Counted from the stretch's first letter, positions 1-7,960 are shown. The stretch: DNA of 64,000 nt from JAUYQR01 sp050632395 (GCF_050632395.1 NZ_CP192600.1:1860001-1924000); one strand, 5' to 3'. Notes: generated by a model from the letters alone, not told the origin. A program made the numbers and translations.

Positions 1-683
1 GCATCAAAATTATCCAAGTCTAAAAGGAAGGTTGCGAACATCCGCAGCATGAAACTCCGCTCAGATTCGGGAATACTCTCGACGACAGAAACGGCCGTTT
101 CAACTTGGCCATCGATGGCCAAAACATGAGCGATTTCAAGTAAAAGTTTCGCTGTTTGGTAGTCAAGCTGGGATTGAGAGAGTGTCGAGCGGGACTCTAT
201 AAAAGATATAAGGGCAGGGGCACGTGCGGCGTCCCGTAAGCCGATCGCTATACTGGCAAACGCTTGGGACTGACTTTTGAAGTCACCCAAATCATTCGCT
301 ATGCCTTCAGCCAGGTTCAACACGCAAGCCCGTCTATCAGAGCAACTGGTGATACCCTGCGCTAGCGTAATTCTGGCCTCCTCGATAGCAGCGTCGAGAC
401 TTTCGAGAGAAAGCTCCGGTATCTCACCGAGTGCAATGCGGACGGCCAGAGCGGTCGTCTGATGCTTCTGCAGGACCTCCCTCACTGCGGCACGTGCCGA
501 AGTGATCAAGGTCAGTCGCGTCATCAGATCCGCTACGCCGGGTTCATCGAGAGATTGAGCTGCCGCGACATCACGCGAGGCGGCGACGATAAGCGCATTG
601 GCGGCCGCGTCGGCAGTTTCGGCGACAGAAGCTGAAGCGGATGAGAAAAGCAGCACGAAAGCGATGAAAAGATACTTGATCAT
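1..683 (-). CDS. secreted alanine-rich hypothetical protein (3' end outside window)
   Basis: An open minus-strand frame runs from an ATG at 683 to the window edge without a stop, giving 227 residues of a longer protein. The first about 22 residues (MIKYLFIAFVLLFSSASASV) form a classic Sec signal peptide with an Ala-x-Ala-like cleavage region, so the product should be exported. The remainder is rich in Ala, Leu, Glu and Ser with regularly spaced helix-forming segments and one Cys pair (CSDRRAC), which suggests an alpha-helical repeat fold of the TPR or HEAT kind. I recognise no family. The gene is truncated only by the window boundary. Confidence 0.6.
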   Translation of the reverse strand, partial: MIKYLFIAFVLLFSSASASVAETADAAANALIVAASRDVAAAQSLDEPGVADLMTRLTLITSARAAVREVLQKHQTTALAVRIALGEIPELSLESLDAAIEEARITLAQGITSCSDRRACVLNLAEGIANDLGDFKSQSQAFASIAIGLRDAARAPALISFIESRSTLSQSQLDYQTAKLLLEIAHVLAIDGQVETAVSVVESIPESERSFMLRMFATFLLDLDNFD

Positions 684-839
684 TCTAGCAGTCCATATCT
701 GGTGGCTGATGAGTCGGCGGGATGGATCACCTCCACCATTACTCAACTGCCAATGTACGAAGGGTATCAACCAAAGGCCGTCAACGCCGCGTGCCGACTG
801 CCAATGTTCGAAACAAACGCAGGTTTTCGCTCTGCGGGG

Positions 840-1151
840 CTAGGCGGCAGACTTTTTCGACCTCAAGAAATGGTTAAGAATGATCGCCGCAAAAAGAACA
901 TCGCAGCCCATCCAGATCACTCGCGGCAATTCAACCGGAATGAAAGGGTTCATGAGGAGTGCTATCGAGCCAAAAACAACAACAGTCAGACTGGCCGTCT
1001 TGGTGGCTTCGTATGTTTTCCATGCCAGGACCGCTGCGCAGCCAAAAACGATGACCCTCAGAAGTTGGTAGTATCCGTAGGGCAGCGGCAGCAGCGCAAT
1101 AAGCAGCATTGCGGCAGGCAATAGCCAGATTGCCGGATGAAGTTGTTTCAT
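840..1151 (-). CDS. small integral membrane protein, DUF6804-like
   Basis: A 103-residue protein with three to four hydrophobic segments: WLLPAAMLLIALLPLP, LLRVIVFGCAAVLAW, LTVVVFGSIALLMNPF and VLFAAIILNHFL. The YGYYQLLR and NPFIPVELPR motifs resemble the small DUF6804 membrane family as I remember it. The start at 1151 is chosen because AGGAAT lies at a good ribosome-binding distance; an upstream in-frame ATG has no such site. It probably sits in the inner membrane. Function is unknown. It lies between a secreted hypothetical gene and an integrase, so it may be island cargo. Confidence 0.6.
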   Translation of the reverse strand: MKQLHPAIWLLPAAMLLIALLPLPYGYYQLLRVIVFGCAAVLAWKTYEATKTASLTVVVFGSIALLMNPFIPVELPRVIWMGCDVLFAAIILNHFLRSKKSAA

Positions 1152-1308
1152 TCTATTCCTTTGCATGGGCTCTGAACGATCTGTCTTGTAGAGCTGCGTT
1201 CGCCTTCTCAACGGACAGCATCGAGGTGGTGTTTACAAGCTGAACGCTCGATTCCCCTCTTGGCCCCAGATCGTAGCCTTTTGATGGCGATCCGATGCGT
1301 CCAACACG

Positions 1309-2583
1309 TCAAATTGCCAGAGCGGAAAGTGTATCGTGCAGTTGCGTGAGGTCGGCCCCAGCGCCATAGCGTTCCCGTTGCAGGGAGTGGCCCATGAGGT
1401 CGCGCCTGATGCGTTCATCGACGCCTGCACGGAGCATTCTGTCCTCGAACGCATGGCGCAGCCCGTAGAGCGTGTGGTTCTCGGTTTCCAGAAGGCCGTT
1501 TTCGCGCAGGTATTTGTTGATCGTGTCACTCAGGCTTGGATTGTCGGCATAGCGGGGGAACCCATCGGGGAATGCCCGGAAGGCTTCAAGGCTGACGCCC
1601 AGCAGGGGAATGACACGCCGGGATGCGCTGGTTTTCAGGGTGCGCCCGTTCGGCTCTATGCTGATATGCGGGATATTTGCATCAAGCCGTATTTGGCTGC
1701 GGGTCAGTCCAGCCCCTTCGCTTGGCCGGTAGCCGGTGTTGACCATGCCGAGAAGGATCGCGCGGGCTTCGCCGTTCATCCCGTTCAGGGCGCCGGGGGC
1801 CAAGAGCTTGTCGCTGATCCATGCCACGCTGAACGCGCGCCTGATGGCCGCCTCTTCCTTGGGCAGGGCGAGGCCCTTGGTTGTCCAGAGGATCTTGTCC
1901 AGCGCCCCAGCGTCGATGGCGACCGCGCGCAGGGTGGACGTGACGTGGATGAAATCCTTGTTCGCGCTGTTGCTGGTCAGACCCTCGGCCATCAGCTTGT
2001 CCTTCCACCAACGCTTGAAGGCTTGCAGATCTGCGGTGGTGACGTCGAGGTATGGCTTGTCTCCGATCACAGCCGCGAAGTTGCGCAGCGCCTTGAGACG
2101 CGGGTTTCTTGCGCGCCTGATCTGGTCCTCGGACTTGCCCTTGAATCGGATAGCCTCGACCTTCCAGTATTCATCGAGAGCATCCATGACGGACAGGGCA
2201 GGGATGGGAACACCACCGAGCAGCGCCTCGGCCTCGGACAGGTCAATCTGGCCCTTGCGGTTGATGACCGCCTCGATGCGCTGCATCAACTCTTCGATCG
2301 GCAGCTTGGCGACCGCCTCTGCCGGGTAGTAGGTTCGGCCCCGGCGCTGTGCGAGGCGCTTCGCGGCCGCCAGGCGTTCGGCTCCGTCGCTGGTGGCGCC
2401 ATCGAGCTTGGCTTCCCATGCGTCGATCATGTTGTCCCAGACCACGTTGGCCTTGGCCCTCGCGTCTGTCTCGCTGTCCGTGTGCAGGCTTATGCTGATG
2501 TGGACGCGCGGCTCCACCTCCTTGAACCGGAGGGGAACGCGGCGGCGCATATGGAAGGCAGATCCACGGCGAAGCAGCTTCAT
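1309..2583 (-). CDS. tyrosine recombinase / phage-type integrase
   Basis: A 424-residue site-specific recombinase. The C-terminal catalytic domain shows the first Arg in NTGYRPSEGAGL, the H-x-x-R-type box in HTLYGLRHAFEDR, the second His in LMGHS and the likely nucleophilic Tyr in RERYGAG. The N-terminal half has the SAM-like core-binding region, with many Lys and Arg. The ATG at 2583 (MKLLRRGSAFHMRRR) is preferred, since the longer frame upstream lacks a convincing start. Such integrases insert prophages and islands, so this one probably marks an island edge. No tRNA or obvious att duplication is visible, and a partner excisionase was not seen. All key residues look intact. Confidence 0.88.
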   Translation of the reverse strand: MKLLRRGSAFHMRRRVPLRFKEVEPRVHISISLHTDSETDARAKANVVWDNMIDAWEAKLDGATSDGAERLAAAKRLAQRRGRTYYPAEAVAKLPIEELMQRIEAVINRKGQIDLSEAEALLGGVPIPALSVMDALDEYWKVEAIRFKGKSEDQIRRARNPRLKALRNFAAVIGDKPYLDVTTADLQAFKRWWKDKLMAEGLTSNSANKDFIHVTSTLRAVAIDAGALDKILWTTKGLALPKEEAAIRRAFSVAWISDKLLAPGALNGMNGEARAILLGMVNTGYRPSEGAGLTRSQIRLDANIPHISIEPNGRTLKTSASRRVIPLLGVSLEAFRAFPDGFPRYADNPSLSDTINKYLRENGLLETENHTLYGLRHAFEDRMLRAGVDERIRRDLMGHSLQRERYGAGADLTQLHDTLSALAI

Positions 2584-2636
2584 GGTCTGGGATATTGGCA
2601 GAACGCTACACCAGAGGCAACCGAAGATGGGATGCA

Positions 2637-2659
2637 GAATGTGTCGCAAAATGTGCCGC
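2637..2659. repeat. tandem 11-bp direct repeat upstream of the integrase
   Basis: GAATGTGTCGC at 2637-2647 and AAATGTGCCGC at 2649-2659 form an imperfect direct repeat with 12-bp periodicity about 55 bp upstream of the integrase start. Closely spaced short repeats next to a tyrosine recombinase gene are often its arm or core binding sites. That role is inferred, not shown. Confidence 0.35.
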
Positions 2660-2795
2660 AATATTTCTCTTGGCGTGTAGCGATTTCCGCTCTATTGTTC
2701 GGAAGGTGAAATTTTATGAAGGGAAAACAAGTGGTTCCGAATATCTCGGGTTTTCAACCCGTGCCGCGCATGGCGGACACCTCCTCCGCCAATAC

Positions 2796-2950
2796 CGTGC
2801 GCTCTCCCTTCACGGCTTCCAGCGCCACCCGCACCTTGAATGCCGCGTCGTGGTTCCTGCGTTTCGACATGTTCCGATGTCCTCGTGCTTGGAGACCAGC
2901 AGACGTCGGATCGTAGCTTCCGTCACTGTCCGATTTCCGGGGGTAGCTCA
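2796..2950 (-). mobile_element. IS3-family element, 5'-end remnant
   Basis: On the minus strand, an ATG at 2870 opens MSKRRNHDAAFKVRVALEAV followed by KGERTV, the typical N-terminus of an IS3-family OrfA protein. Similarity stops after ERTV and the frame ends at 2754 with unrelated residues. Upstream of this ATG, the sequence beginning GAGCTACCCCCGGAAATCGG near 2948 resembles an IS3-family terminal inverted repeat. Only the left end survives, with no orfB. It lies between the integrase and the sugar operon, consistent with repeated insertion and deletion here. Confidence 0.7.
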
Positions 2951-3133
2951 CAGTGAAGCGAGGGAAAGCCAATCAAATTTTCTAAGGACTTGATGTGGAG
3001 AAGGTTCGAAGACAGCCGATCGCTGCGCCGGAGGCGGCGCTGGGGACGCTTAGAGAAATGACGTTCGGTGAGCAGAATGCGTACAGGTTGGCGTGCGAAG
3101 AGCGGCTCTAATGATCTTCTACCGGCCGTCAGC

Positions 3134-3967
3134 TCAGCGCCGCCGCAGCCAGCGCCACAGCCGGCTTGCCCGGCTCTTGCGCCACCAGAGCGGGCCTTCG
3201 TAGTTGCCGGGCAGAGCCGGATCGAAGGCAGGATCGCCAAGGTCGATCAAGCGCTCCTCGAACGAGTCCCAGACGGTCAGCATCTCGGCATCCGCCACGG
3301 TGTAGTGTGCGCCGAAGCCCTTGGCTGCGTCGCCCGGACCGAGGCCCTTGCTCTGGGCGCGCTGGCGGTCAAGCATGCGCTGCTTTCCCATCAGCTTGTA
3401 GTGCCACAGCATCAGTTCGTTCCGACGCGGATAAACAAGTCTGCCCTTTGGCCGTGAGGCGTGTCGTCCCGGCTGAAATCCGGTGTCCGTGATCGCGGCG
3501 GGATCGAAGATCGCCAGCTTGTTCATCCGGTGATACGGTGCGCCCTGCGTGCGTGTCCGCACAAGGGTTTCATCAGCGGCGGGAAAGTCCTCGCTCACCA
3601 TCTGATAGCCAAGTGCGGGGATCAGCGTAACGCCCTCGCCCCGATACCGATCAAGATACGGGCCAAGGCCGCCCCGCACCGTTAGATGCTCGTCCAGCGC
3701 GGTGATGATGACCCAGTCCGCCGTTCCCCTGCTCTCCCGCCACGCCTCATTCTGGAAGTGCTGCTGCGACAGCACGAAACTGTCGGCAATCACCCGCTGG
3801 AAGCGACGTACCTCGACCTTCGGATGCGCCATCAGGATATCAAGCGAGCCGTCGGTCGAGCCGTCGTCGGCTACGACGTAGCGGTCCACCACCGGATCAA
3901 AATGCCGAAAGAAGAAAGGGAGTATGTCCGCCTCGTTCCAACACAGGGTGTAGAGGTGAATGGTCAT
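3134..3967 (-). CDS. family 2 glycosyltransferase
   Basis: A 277-residue GT2-like enzyme of the type annotated Glyco_tranf_2_4. The N-terminus (TLCWNEADILPFFFRHF) and the DDGSTDGS nucleotide-binding motif near residues 34-41 are diagnostic, and ALDEHL near residue 91 resembles the metal-binding motif region. The C-terminus is strongly basic (WRKSRASRLWRWLRRR). It is the last gene of a four-gene operon, overlapping the acyltransferase gene by 4 bp, so it probably transfers the amino sugar made by its neighbours or a sugar next to it onto a glycan. The exact donor cannot be told from the sequence. Confidence 0.8.
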   Translation of the reverse strand: MTIHLYTLCWNEADILPFFFRHFDPVVDRYVVADDGSTDGSLDILMAHPKVEVRRFQRVIADSFVLSQQHFQNEAWRESRGTADWVIITALDEHLTVRGGLGPYLDRYRGEGVTLIPALGYQMVSEDFPAADETLVRTRTQGAPYHRMNKLAIFDPAAITDTGFQPGRHASRPKGRLVYPRRNELMLWHYKLMGKQRMLDRQRAQSKGLGPGDAAKGFGAHYTVADAEMLTVWDSFEERLIDLGDPAFDPALPGNYEGPLWWRKSRASRLWRWLRRR

Positions 3968-4593
3968 TCGCCGCCCCGCCTCACGATGCGGGCGGGGTTC
4001 CCGGCGACCGTTGCCCCGGCGGGCACATCGCGCCCGACGACCGCGCCGGCGGCGACCAGCGCGCCCGCTCCGATCTTGACCTCCGGCAGGATGACCGCGC
4101 CCACTCCGATCACGACATCATCGCCCAGTGTGATCATCCCGGCCAGCACCGCCGCCGGCCCAATCGACACATAGTTACCGCAGGTCAGGTGGTGCCCGAG
4201 GACGGCGCCCCGGTTCACGACGACAAAATCGCCAAACCGCGTCCCGGCGCCAATGATCACGCCAGCGTTGACGTAAAGCCCCTCGCCATGCGGCAGGTCG
4301 CGCGGGCGGATCACTGTGGGATCAATCAGCGACAGGGGCGTCGCAAAGCCTTGCGACCGCGCCTCGGTCACCGCCGCGCGACGGTTCGCGGGAGTGAAAA
4401 GCGGCACAATGAAGGGCAGGTCGCGAAGTGCGGCACCGGTCCCCGCCAGCGGGACCGACAGAGCCGGGTCGGACAGGTGGCACGGACCCGTACGGTTACG
4501 AATGCCCGCGACCACCTCGATCCCGGCGCGCGACAGACTTTCCTCGAACTCCACAACGATGCTCGACCCCGTGGCGTAGATCACCGCGCGCAT
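3964..4593 (-). CDS. NeuD/PglD-like sugar O- or N-acyltransferase
   Basis: A 209-residue protein. The N-terminal about 90 residues (RAVIYATGSSIVVEFEESLS) look like the Rossmann-like nucleotide-sugar-binding domain of NeuD/PglD proteins. The C-terminal half has hexapeptide repeats forming a left-handed beta helix (VIIGAGTRFGDFVVVNRGAVLGH, then VSIGPAAVLAG, ITLGDDVVIGVGAVI and VKIGAGALVAAGAVV), ending with VAGNPARIVRR. The GHH near residue 132 is the expected catalytic His region. It overlaps the aminotransferase gene by 13 bp, so acylation of the freshly introduced amino group is the likely job. Acetyl-CoA as donor is a family inference. Confidence 0.82.
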   Translation of the reverse strand: MRAVIYATGSSIVVEFEESLSRAGIEVVAGIRNRTGPCHLSDPALSVPLAGTGAALRDLPFIVPLFTPANRRAAVTEARSQGFATPLSLIDPTVIRPRDLPHGEGLYVNAGVIIGAGTRFGDFVVVNRGAVLGHHLTCGNYVSIGPAAVLAGMITLGDDVVIGVGAVILPEVKIGAGALVAAGAVVGRDVPAGATVAGNPARIVRRGGE

Positions 4594-5687
4594 TCTGCCG
4601 CCCCCCTACGAACCGCGTCGATGATGGCCTGCGTGGCGGGGCCTGCGACCTCGGGCTGGATCGGCAGGCTTAGAACCTCGGCCGCCAGCCGTTCGGTGAT
4701 GGGAAGCGGCGGTTGGGCGTCGCGATAAAACGCGGGTTGCCAGTGCAGGGGTGGGGTGTAGTGGACGGCCGTGCCGATGCCATCGCGGGAAAGGCTGGCG
4801 GCCAGCAGATCGCGCGCAGGGTGAGCTATCACGAACTGATGCCAGACCGCGCCATCATCCCATCGGGGCAGGGTGACCGCCCCCCCGATCCCCAAATGAA
4901 GCGCCGCCGCTATGGCGCGGCGTTCGGCAATCGCTTCGTCCAGATGCGGCAGCAGGGCAGCAAGGATTGCCGCCTGCACTGTATCTAGCCGCGAGTTTCC
5001 GGCGACCACGTCACTGATCCGCCGAGCGTCGGACCAGCCATAGTTCGTCTGCGAGCGGACCCGTTTGGCAAGGGCTGCATCCTGCGTCACAACTGCCCCC
5101 CCATCCCCTACGGCGCCAAGGTTCTTGGTGGGGTAGAACGAGAATGCCGCTGCGTGCCCCCAGCCTCCGGCCCTGCGCCCTGCCATTTCTGCCCCATGCG
5201 CCTGAGCACAATCTTCAAGAAGGAATAGGCCTTGCTGCGCCGCCAACGCGGTCAGCGCTGGCATATCGGCCATCTGCCCGTAGAGATGCACCGGGACCAA
5301 GGCAGCCGTGCGGGGGGTGATCGCGGCGGCAGCGGCAGCGGGGTCCATCGTGCGAGTTGCTGAATCAACCTCTACGAAGATGGGCACGGCCCCGACAAGG
5401 CGGATCGCCTGCGCGGTTCCGTGTGCGGTCAGCGCGACCGTTATGACCTCATCCCCCGGGCCAATTCCAGCGGCTCGCAAGGCCAAGACCAGCGCATCCG
5501 TCCCGTTCCCGCAGCCAATGGCGTGGCCCACGCCGCAAAAGGCAGCAAAGGCCGCCTCGAAGGCCGCGACCTCTGCGCCTCCGATCGCTGTACCGCCGTC
5601 CAGCACGCGCGCGATAGCCGCATCGACCGCTGCGCGATAGCGGTAGATCCTCAGCATCGGCGCAGCTTGGGGAACCATCTCCATCAT
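4581..5687 (-). CDS. DegT/DnrJ/EryC1/StrS-family sugar aminotransferase
   Basis: A 368-residue PLP-dependent aminotransferase of the sugar-nucleotide type. The cofactor Lys is K188 in SFYPTKNLGAVGDGG; GNGTDALVLAL near residue 61 binds the phosphate and LEDCAQAHG near residue 158 carries the PLP-ring Asp. C-terminal HYTPPLHWQPAF and LSLPIQPEV are typical of the family. The upstream gene, overlapping by 4 bp, is a WxcM/FdtA-like 3,4-ketoisomerase, so the natural reading is transamination of a 3-keto-6-deoxyhexose nucleotide from glutamate, as in FdtB or QdtB. The substrate remains inferred from context. Confidence 0.85.
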   Translation of the reverse strand: MMEMVPQAAPMLRIYRYRAAVDAAIARVLDGGTAIGGAEVAAFEAAFAAFCGVGHAIGCGNGTDALVLALRAAGIGPGDEVITVALTAHGTAQAIRLVGAVPIFVEVDSATRTMDPAAAAAAITPRTAALVPVHLYGQMADMPALTALAAQQGLFLLEDCAQAHGAEMAGRRAGGWGHAAAFSFYPTKNLGAVGDGGAVVTQDAALAKRVRSQTNYGWSDARRISDVVAGNSRLDTVQAAILAALLPHLDEAIAERRAIAAALHLGIGGAVTLPRWDDGAVWHQFVIAHPARDLLAASLSRDGIGTAVHYTPPLHWQPAFYRDAQPPLPITERLAAEVLSLPIQPEVAGPATQAIIDAVRRGAAECAR

Positions 5688-6115
5688 CTCGTCGTCTCTT
5701 GCGCTGCAAAGAGAGCGGGTTGTGGTTCGGGATAGTAGTTTGTCTGGGCGTAAGGCACCGCGGCCAGACCTATCAACAGCGTTCCCGGGGCGAAATCGCG
5801 CATGTGGTTCAGGACCCCCGCCCCGATCAGCAGGGCGATACCTGGGTGGTCCAAAACGACAGTCGCCTTCTGCACGCCGGCGTCAAGATCGAAGGTTACG
5901 CTTCCGCTTGCAGCAATCAACACCTGAGGGGTCGAGTTGGAATGGCCACCCCGGCGCACGCCGAAGGGGTCTTCCGGCGCTTTGATCAAGAACATGCGAG
6001 AAGCGTCGAACCCAACAAGATTTCGGAGGTCGAGAGGGTAAAGCCTGCCACGCGCATCGTCATGGCAGGTCAGTTCAATTAGCCTGCATCCGGGCAGATC
6101 AGCTTCAAAACCCAT
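5684..6115 (-). CDS. WxcM/FdtA-like sugar 3,4-ketoisomerase (cupin)
   Basis: A 143-residue cupin of the WxcM-like family. The central block LIKAPEDPFGVRRGGHSNST followed by PQVLIAASGSVTFDLDAG matches the GVRRGxHAH...Q-L-x-C-x-x-G-x pattern of dTDP-4-keto-6-deoxyhexose 3,4-ketoisomerases, although the usual second His of the RGxHAH motif reads HSN here. I chose the ATG at 6115 because GGGAG lies about 9 nt upstream; a longer frame to 6172 has no better site. It is the first gene of the operon and lies only about 90 bp from the left end of an IS3 element, which may have displaced its native promoter. Confidence 0.75.
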   Translation of the reverse strand: MGFEADLPGCRLIELTCHDDARGRLYPLDLRNLVGFDASRMFLIKAPEDPFGVRRGGHSNSTPQVLIAASGSVTFDLDAGVQKATVVLDHPGIALLIGAGVLNHMRDFAPGTLLIGLAAVPYAQTNYYPEPQPALFAAQETTR

Positions 6116-6234
6116 CAGCACACACTCCCGATTTCCAACACGCTGGGTCGCACGATCTTCGAAATCTGGCAATGCTCTACAGGCAACGGAAGATAATCAT
6201 GATCTGGCCTGCTGCCGGTTTTGTTGACGGGCAG

Positions 6235-7098
6235 TTAAGCTAACCCGGCCCTCTTTTCGAACTCGACCGGGCTGAGGTAGCCGATGGTCGAGTGCCTGCG
6301 AACCGTGTTGTAGAACCTTTCGATGTAGTCGAACACATCTGCCCTGGCGGCATCGCGCGTCCGGTAGATCTTCTTGCCGATCCTTTCCGTCTTGAGCGAC
6401 GAGAAGAAGCTCTCCATGACCGCATTGTCCCAGACATTGCCGGACCGGCTCATCGAGCATTGCACGCCGTTGTCGGCCATGAGTTTCTGGAACTGCTCGC
6501 TGGTGTATTGGCTGCCCTGATCGGAATGATGCAGGAGCGCGTCCGGCTTGCCGCGCCGCCAGATGGCCATGACGAGGGCGTCGGTGACGAGTTTAGCGGT
6601 CATCTCTGCCTTCATCGACCAGCCGACCACGCGCCGAGAGAACAGGTCGATGACCGTCGCAACGTAGAGCCAGCCCTCGGCGGTCCAGACATAGGTGAAG
6701 TCCGCGATCCACTTCTGGTTCGGGCGATCAGCATGGAACGCACGATCCAGAACGTTCGAGGCAGCCACTGTCAGGCGCTGCCCCTCGTCCTTCGGCAATC
6801 CGCGCCGACGCGGCCGTGCCCTGAGCGCTTGGGCCTGCATCAGGCGTTCGATGCGATGCAAGCCGCAGTCGACGCCCTCGGCCAGAACATCGCGCCAGAC
6901 ACGCCGGGCTCCATAAGTGCGGGCGCTGGCGATGAAGCTCGCCCGCACCTTCGCGCCGGTCTCTTCGTCTTCCCGGCTGCGCCTCGACGGAGCGCGGCCA
7001 AGCCAGGCATGGAAACCTGACCGTGACACATCCAGCGCGTCACACAGCCAACTCACCGGCCAGATGTGGCGGTGCTTCGCGACGAAAGCAAACCTCAT
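6235..7098 (-). CDS. IS3-family transposase OrfB (DDE integrase core)
   Basis: A 287-residue integrase-core transposase subunit. The N-terminal HTH_21 region (SWLCDALDVSRSGFHAWL) is followed by the catalytic triad: D in WIADFTYVWTAEGWLY, D in HHSDQGSQYTS and E in WDNAVMESFFSSLK, with the usual spacing. The C-terminal region (YNTVRRHSTIGYLSPVEFE) is typical of the family. No internal stop is seen. The ATG at 7098 lies 1 nt past the OrfA stop; normally the fused OrfAB protein made by frameshifting is the active transposase, and that fusion is compromised here (see OrfA). Confidence 0.92.
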   Translation of the reverse strand: MRFAFVAKHRHIWPVSWLCDALDVSRSGFHAWLGRAPSRRSREDEETGAKVRASFIASARTYGARRVWRDVLAEGVDCGLHRIERLMQAQALRARPRRRGLPKDEGQRLTVAASNVLDRAFHADRPNQKWIADFTYVWTAEGWLYVATVIDLFSRRVVGWSMKAEMTAKLVTDALVMAIWRRGKPDALLHHSDQGSQYTSEQFQKLMADNGVQCSMSRSGNVWDNAVMESFFSSLKTERIGKKIYRTRDAARADVFDYIERFYNTVRRHSTIGYLSPVEFEKRAGLA

Positions 7099-7099
7099 G

Positions 7100-7423
7100 T
7101 CACTTCCCTCGCGAAGTAGGCGTCGCCAGTGGTTTCTCGAACCAATGGCGCAACCACTGGCAACCCTTTTTTAGGATGTCGCGCTCTGCCTTGAGTTTGG
7201 CGACCTCTCTGCGCAGCCGATCAATCTCCAGCCGCTCAGGCTTCATCTGCCCGTGACCCGGAAACGCCTGCGAGGGATCCGTCTCCAGCTCCCGCACCCA
7301 CTTCCGCAGAACATTCGCATGAACCCCCAGATCGCGTGACGCCTGAGCCGACGTCACCCCTCGATCCCTCACCAACTTCACCGCCTCAAGCTTGAACTCG
7401 CGGCTGAACTTCCGTCTCTCCAT
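7100..7423 (-). CDS. IS3-family transposase OrfA with altered C-terminus
   Basis: A 107-residue OrfA with an HTH_Tnp_1 domain (RKFSREFKLEAVKLVRDRG, then SAQASRDLGVHANVLRKWV) and a leucine-zipper-like coiled coil (LEIDRLRREVAKLKAERDIL). The family normally continues ILKKAAAYFAKE and overlaps orfB as ATGA. Here the A6G slippery run (minus strand, 7172-7166) is followed by extra DNA containing a hairpin, so the zero frame ends in GCQWLRHWFEKPL instead. The -1 frame still encodes the ancestral AYFAREVT tail but then stops at the orfB start. A standard -1 shift therefore no longer fuses OrfA to OrfB; a +1 or -2 shift would. Confidence 0.85.
   Translation of the reverse strand: MERRKFSREFKLEAVKLVRDRGVTSAQASRDLGVHANVLRKWVRELETDPSQAFPGHGQMKPERLEIDRLRREVAKLKAERDILKKGCQWLRHWFEKPLATPTSRGK
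7122..7164. repeat. 13-bp inverted repeat inserted at the OrfA slippery site
   Basis: GTCGCCAGTGGTT (7122-7134) and AACCACTGGCAAC (7152-7164) pair over 12 of 13 positions around a 17-nt loop. The hairpin starts directly after the A6G frameshift run of the IS3 orfA. Compared with the remembered family C-terminus it adds about 38 nt net, changing the reading frame. Confidence 0.7.
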
Positions 7424-7484
7424 GGAAAACTCCGATCCCGTTGAAACACCCTATCTCGGTGTCCACAAAACCGGCAGCAGGCCA

Positions 7485-7630
7485 GCAATCTCCGACTGCA
7501 ACAGGTCACCGACGATGCGGGGCGACTCATGCTGGCGCTTGATGCCTGCGGCCATAACTTCGTCATAGGGGCTGCGCATCCCGTAAAGCTTGAGGCTGCC
7601 CATCAGGTCTAGGATTTGGATGCGTTCCAT
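7485..7630 (-). pseudogene. IS21-family istB, 5' remnant cut by the IS3 element
   Basis: Starting at the ATG at 7630, the minus strand encodes MERIQILDLMGSLKLYGMRS continuing PYDEVMAAGIKRQHESPRIV, the typical start of an IstB helper ATPase. About 48 codons remain before the right end of the IS3 element at 7484 cuts the gene. The rest of istB, including the Walker motifs, is not found on the other side of the IS3 element. Confidence 0.8.
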
Positions 7631-7960
7631 GTCGGCTGGTCCTCCTGATGCTGTCGTAGCGGGCGCAATTGGCCAGGTGTTTGTCGGTCAGGCGCAGCGC
7701 TGTGGTGGTGAGTAGAAGTGGCGTCGGGGTTGGATCGCGTCGTCGAGCAAGGATGTTGATGACGACCGGCGCGGAATGGACACCCTGATCCACGGCTTCG
7801 CGGCAGGCGGATTCGACGGCTTGCAGTCGGTCTTGCGTCGGATCGTGGCCATTGCGGGTGGGAGAACCCAGTCGTTAAACGGGCTCCGTTGCGCAGCGCG
7901 CCGGGTTTGCGTGCCAGAACAGGCACATCGACCGTCTGGCCTCCCGACAGGCCAAAAACA
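7563..7960 (-). pseudogene. IS21-family istA, 3' remnant (frameshifted)
   Basis: The minus strand encodes pieces of the C-terminus of an IstA transposase in different frames: VPVLARKPGALRNGA near 7930-7870, FNDWVLPPAM near 7860, then AVESACREAVDQGVHSAPVV with INILARRRDPTPTPLLLT and CARYDSIRRT from about 7830 to 7650. At least one frameshift, and probably an internal deletion, separates them. The 3' end overlaps the start of istB, as in intact IS21 elements. The upstream DDE core is missing. Confidence 0.75.

Larger units (their letters stand above)
6206..7484 (-). mobile_element. complete IS3-family insertion sequence
   Basis: A 1279-bp element with terminal inverted repeats: TGGCCTGCTGCCGGTTTTGT reads inward from 6206, and the same 20 bases read inward on the minus strand from 7484. 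It encodes OrfA and OrfB. Flanking triplets (ATC left, GCA right) do not match, so no target duplication is visible. The right end abuts a truncated istB gene, while the left end abuts unrelated DNA, so an adjacent deletion or recombination between copies followed insertion. Confidence 0.9.

Noticed and set aside
1336..2709. Long plus-strand open frame of about 457 codons
   Set aside because: It is the antisense shadow of the integrase gene; its predicted residues show no domain pattern, while the minus strand has all recombinase motifs.
7485..7960. Possible active IS21 element
   Set aside because: istA is frameshifted and lacks its DDE core, and istB is cut after about 48 codons; only remnants remain.
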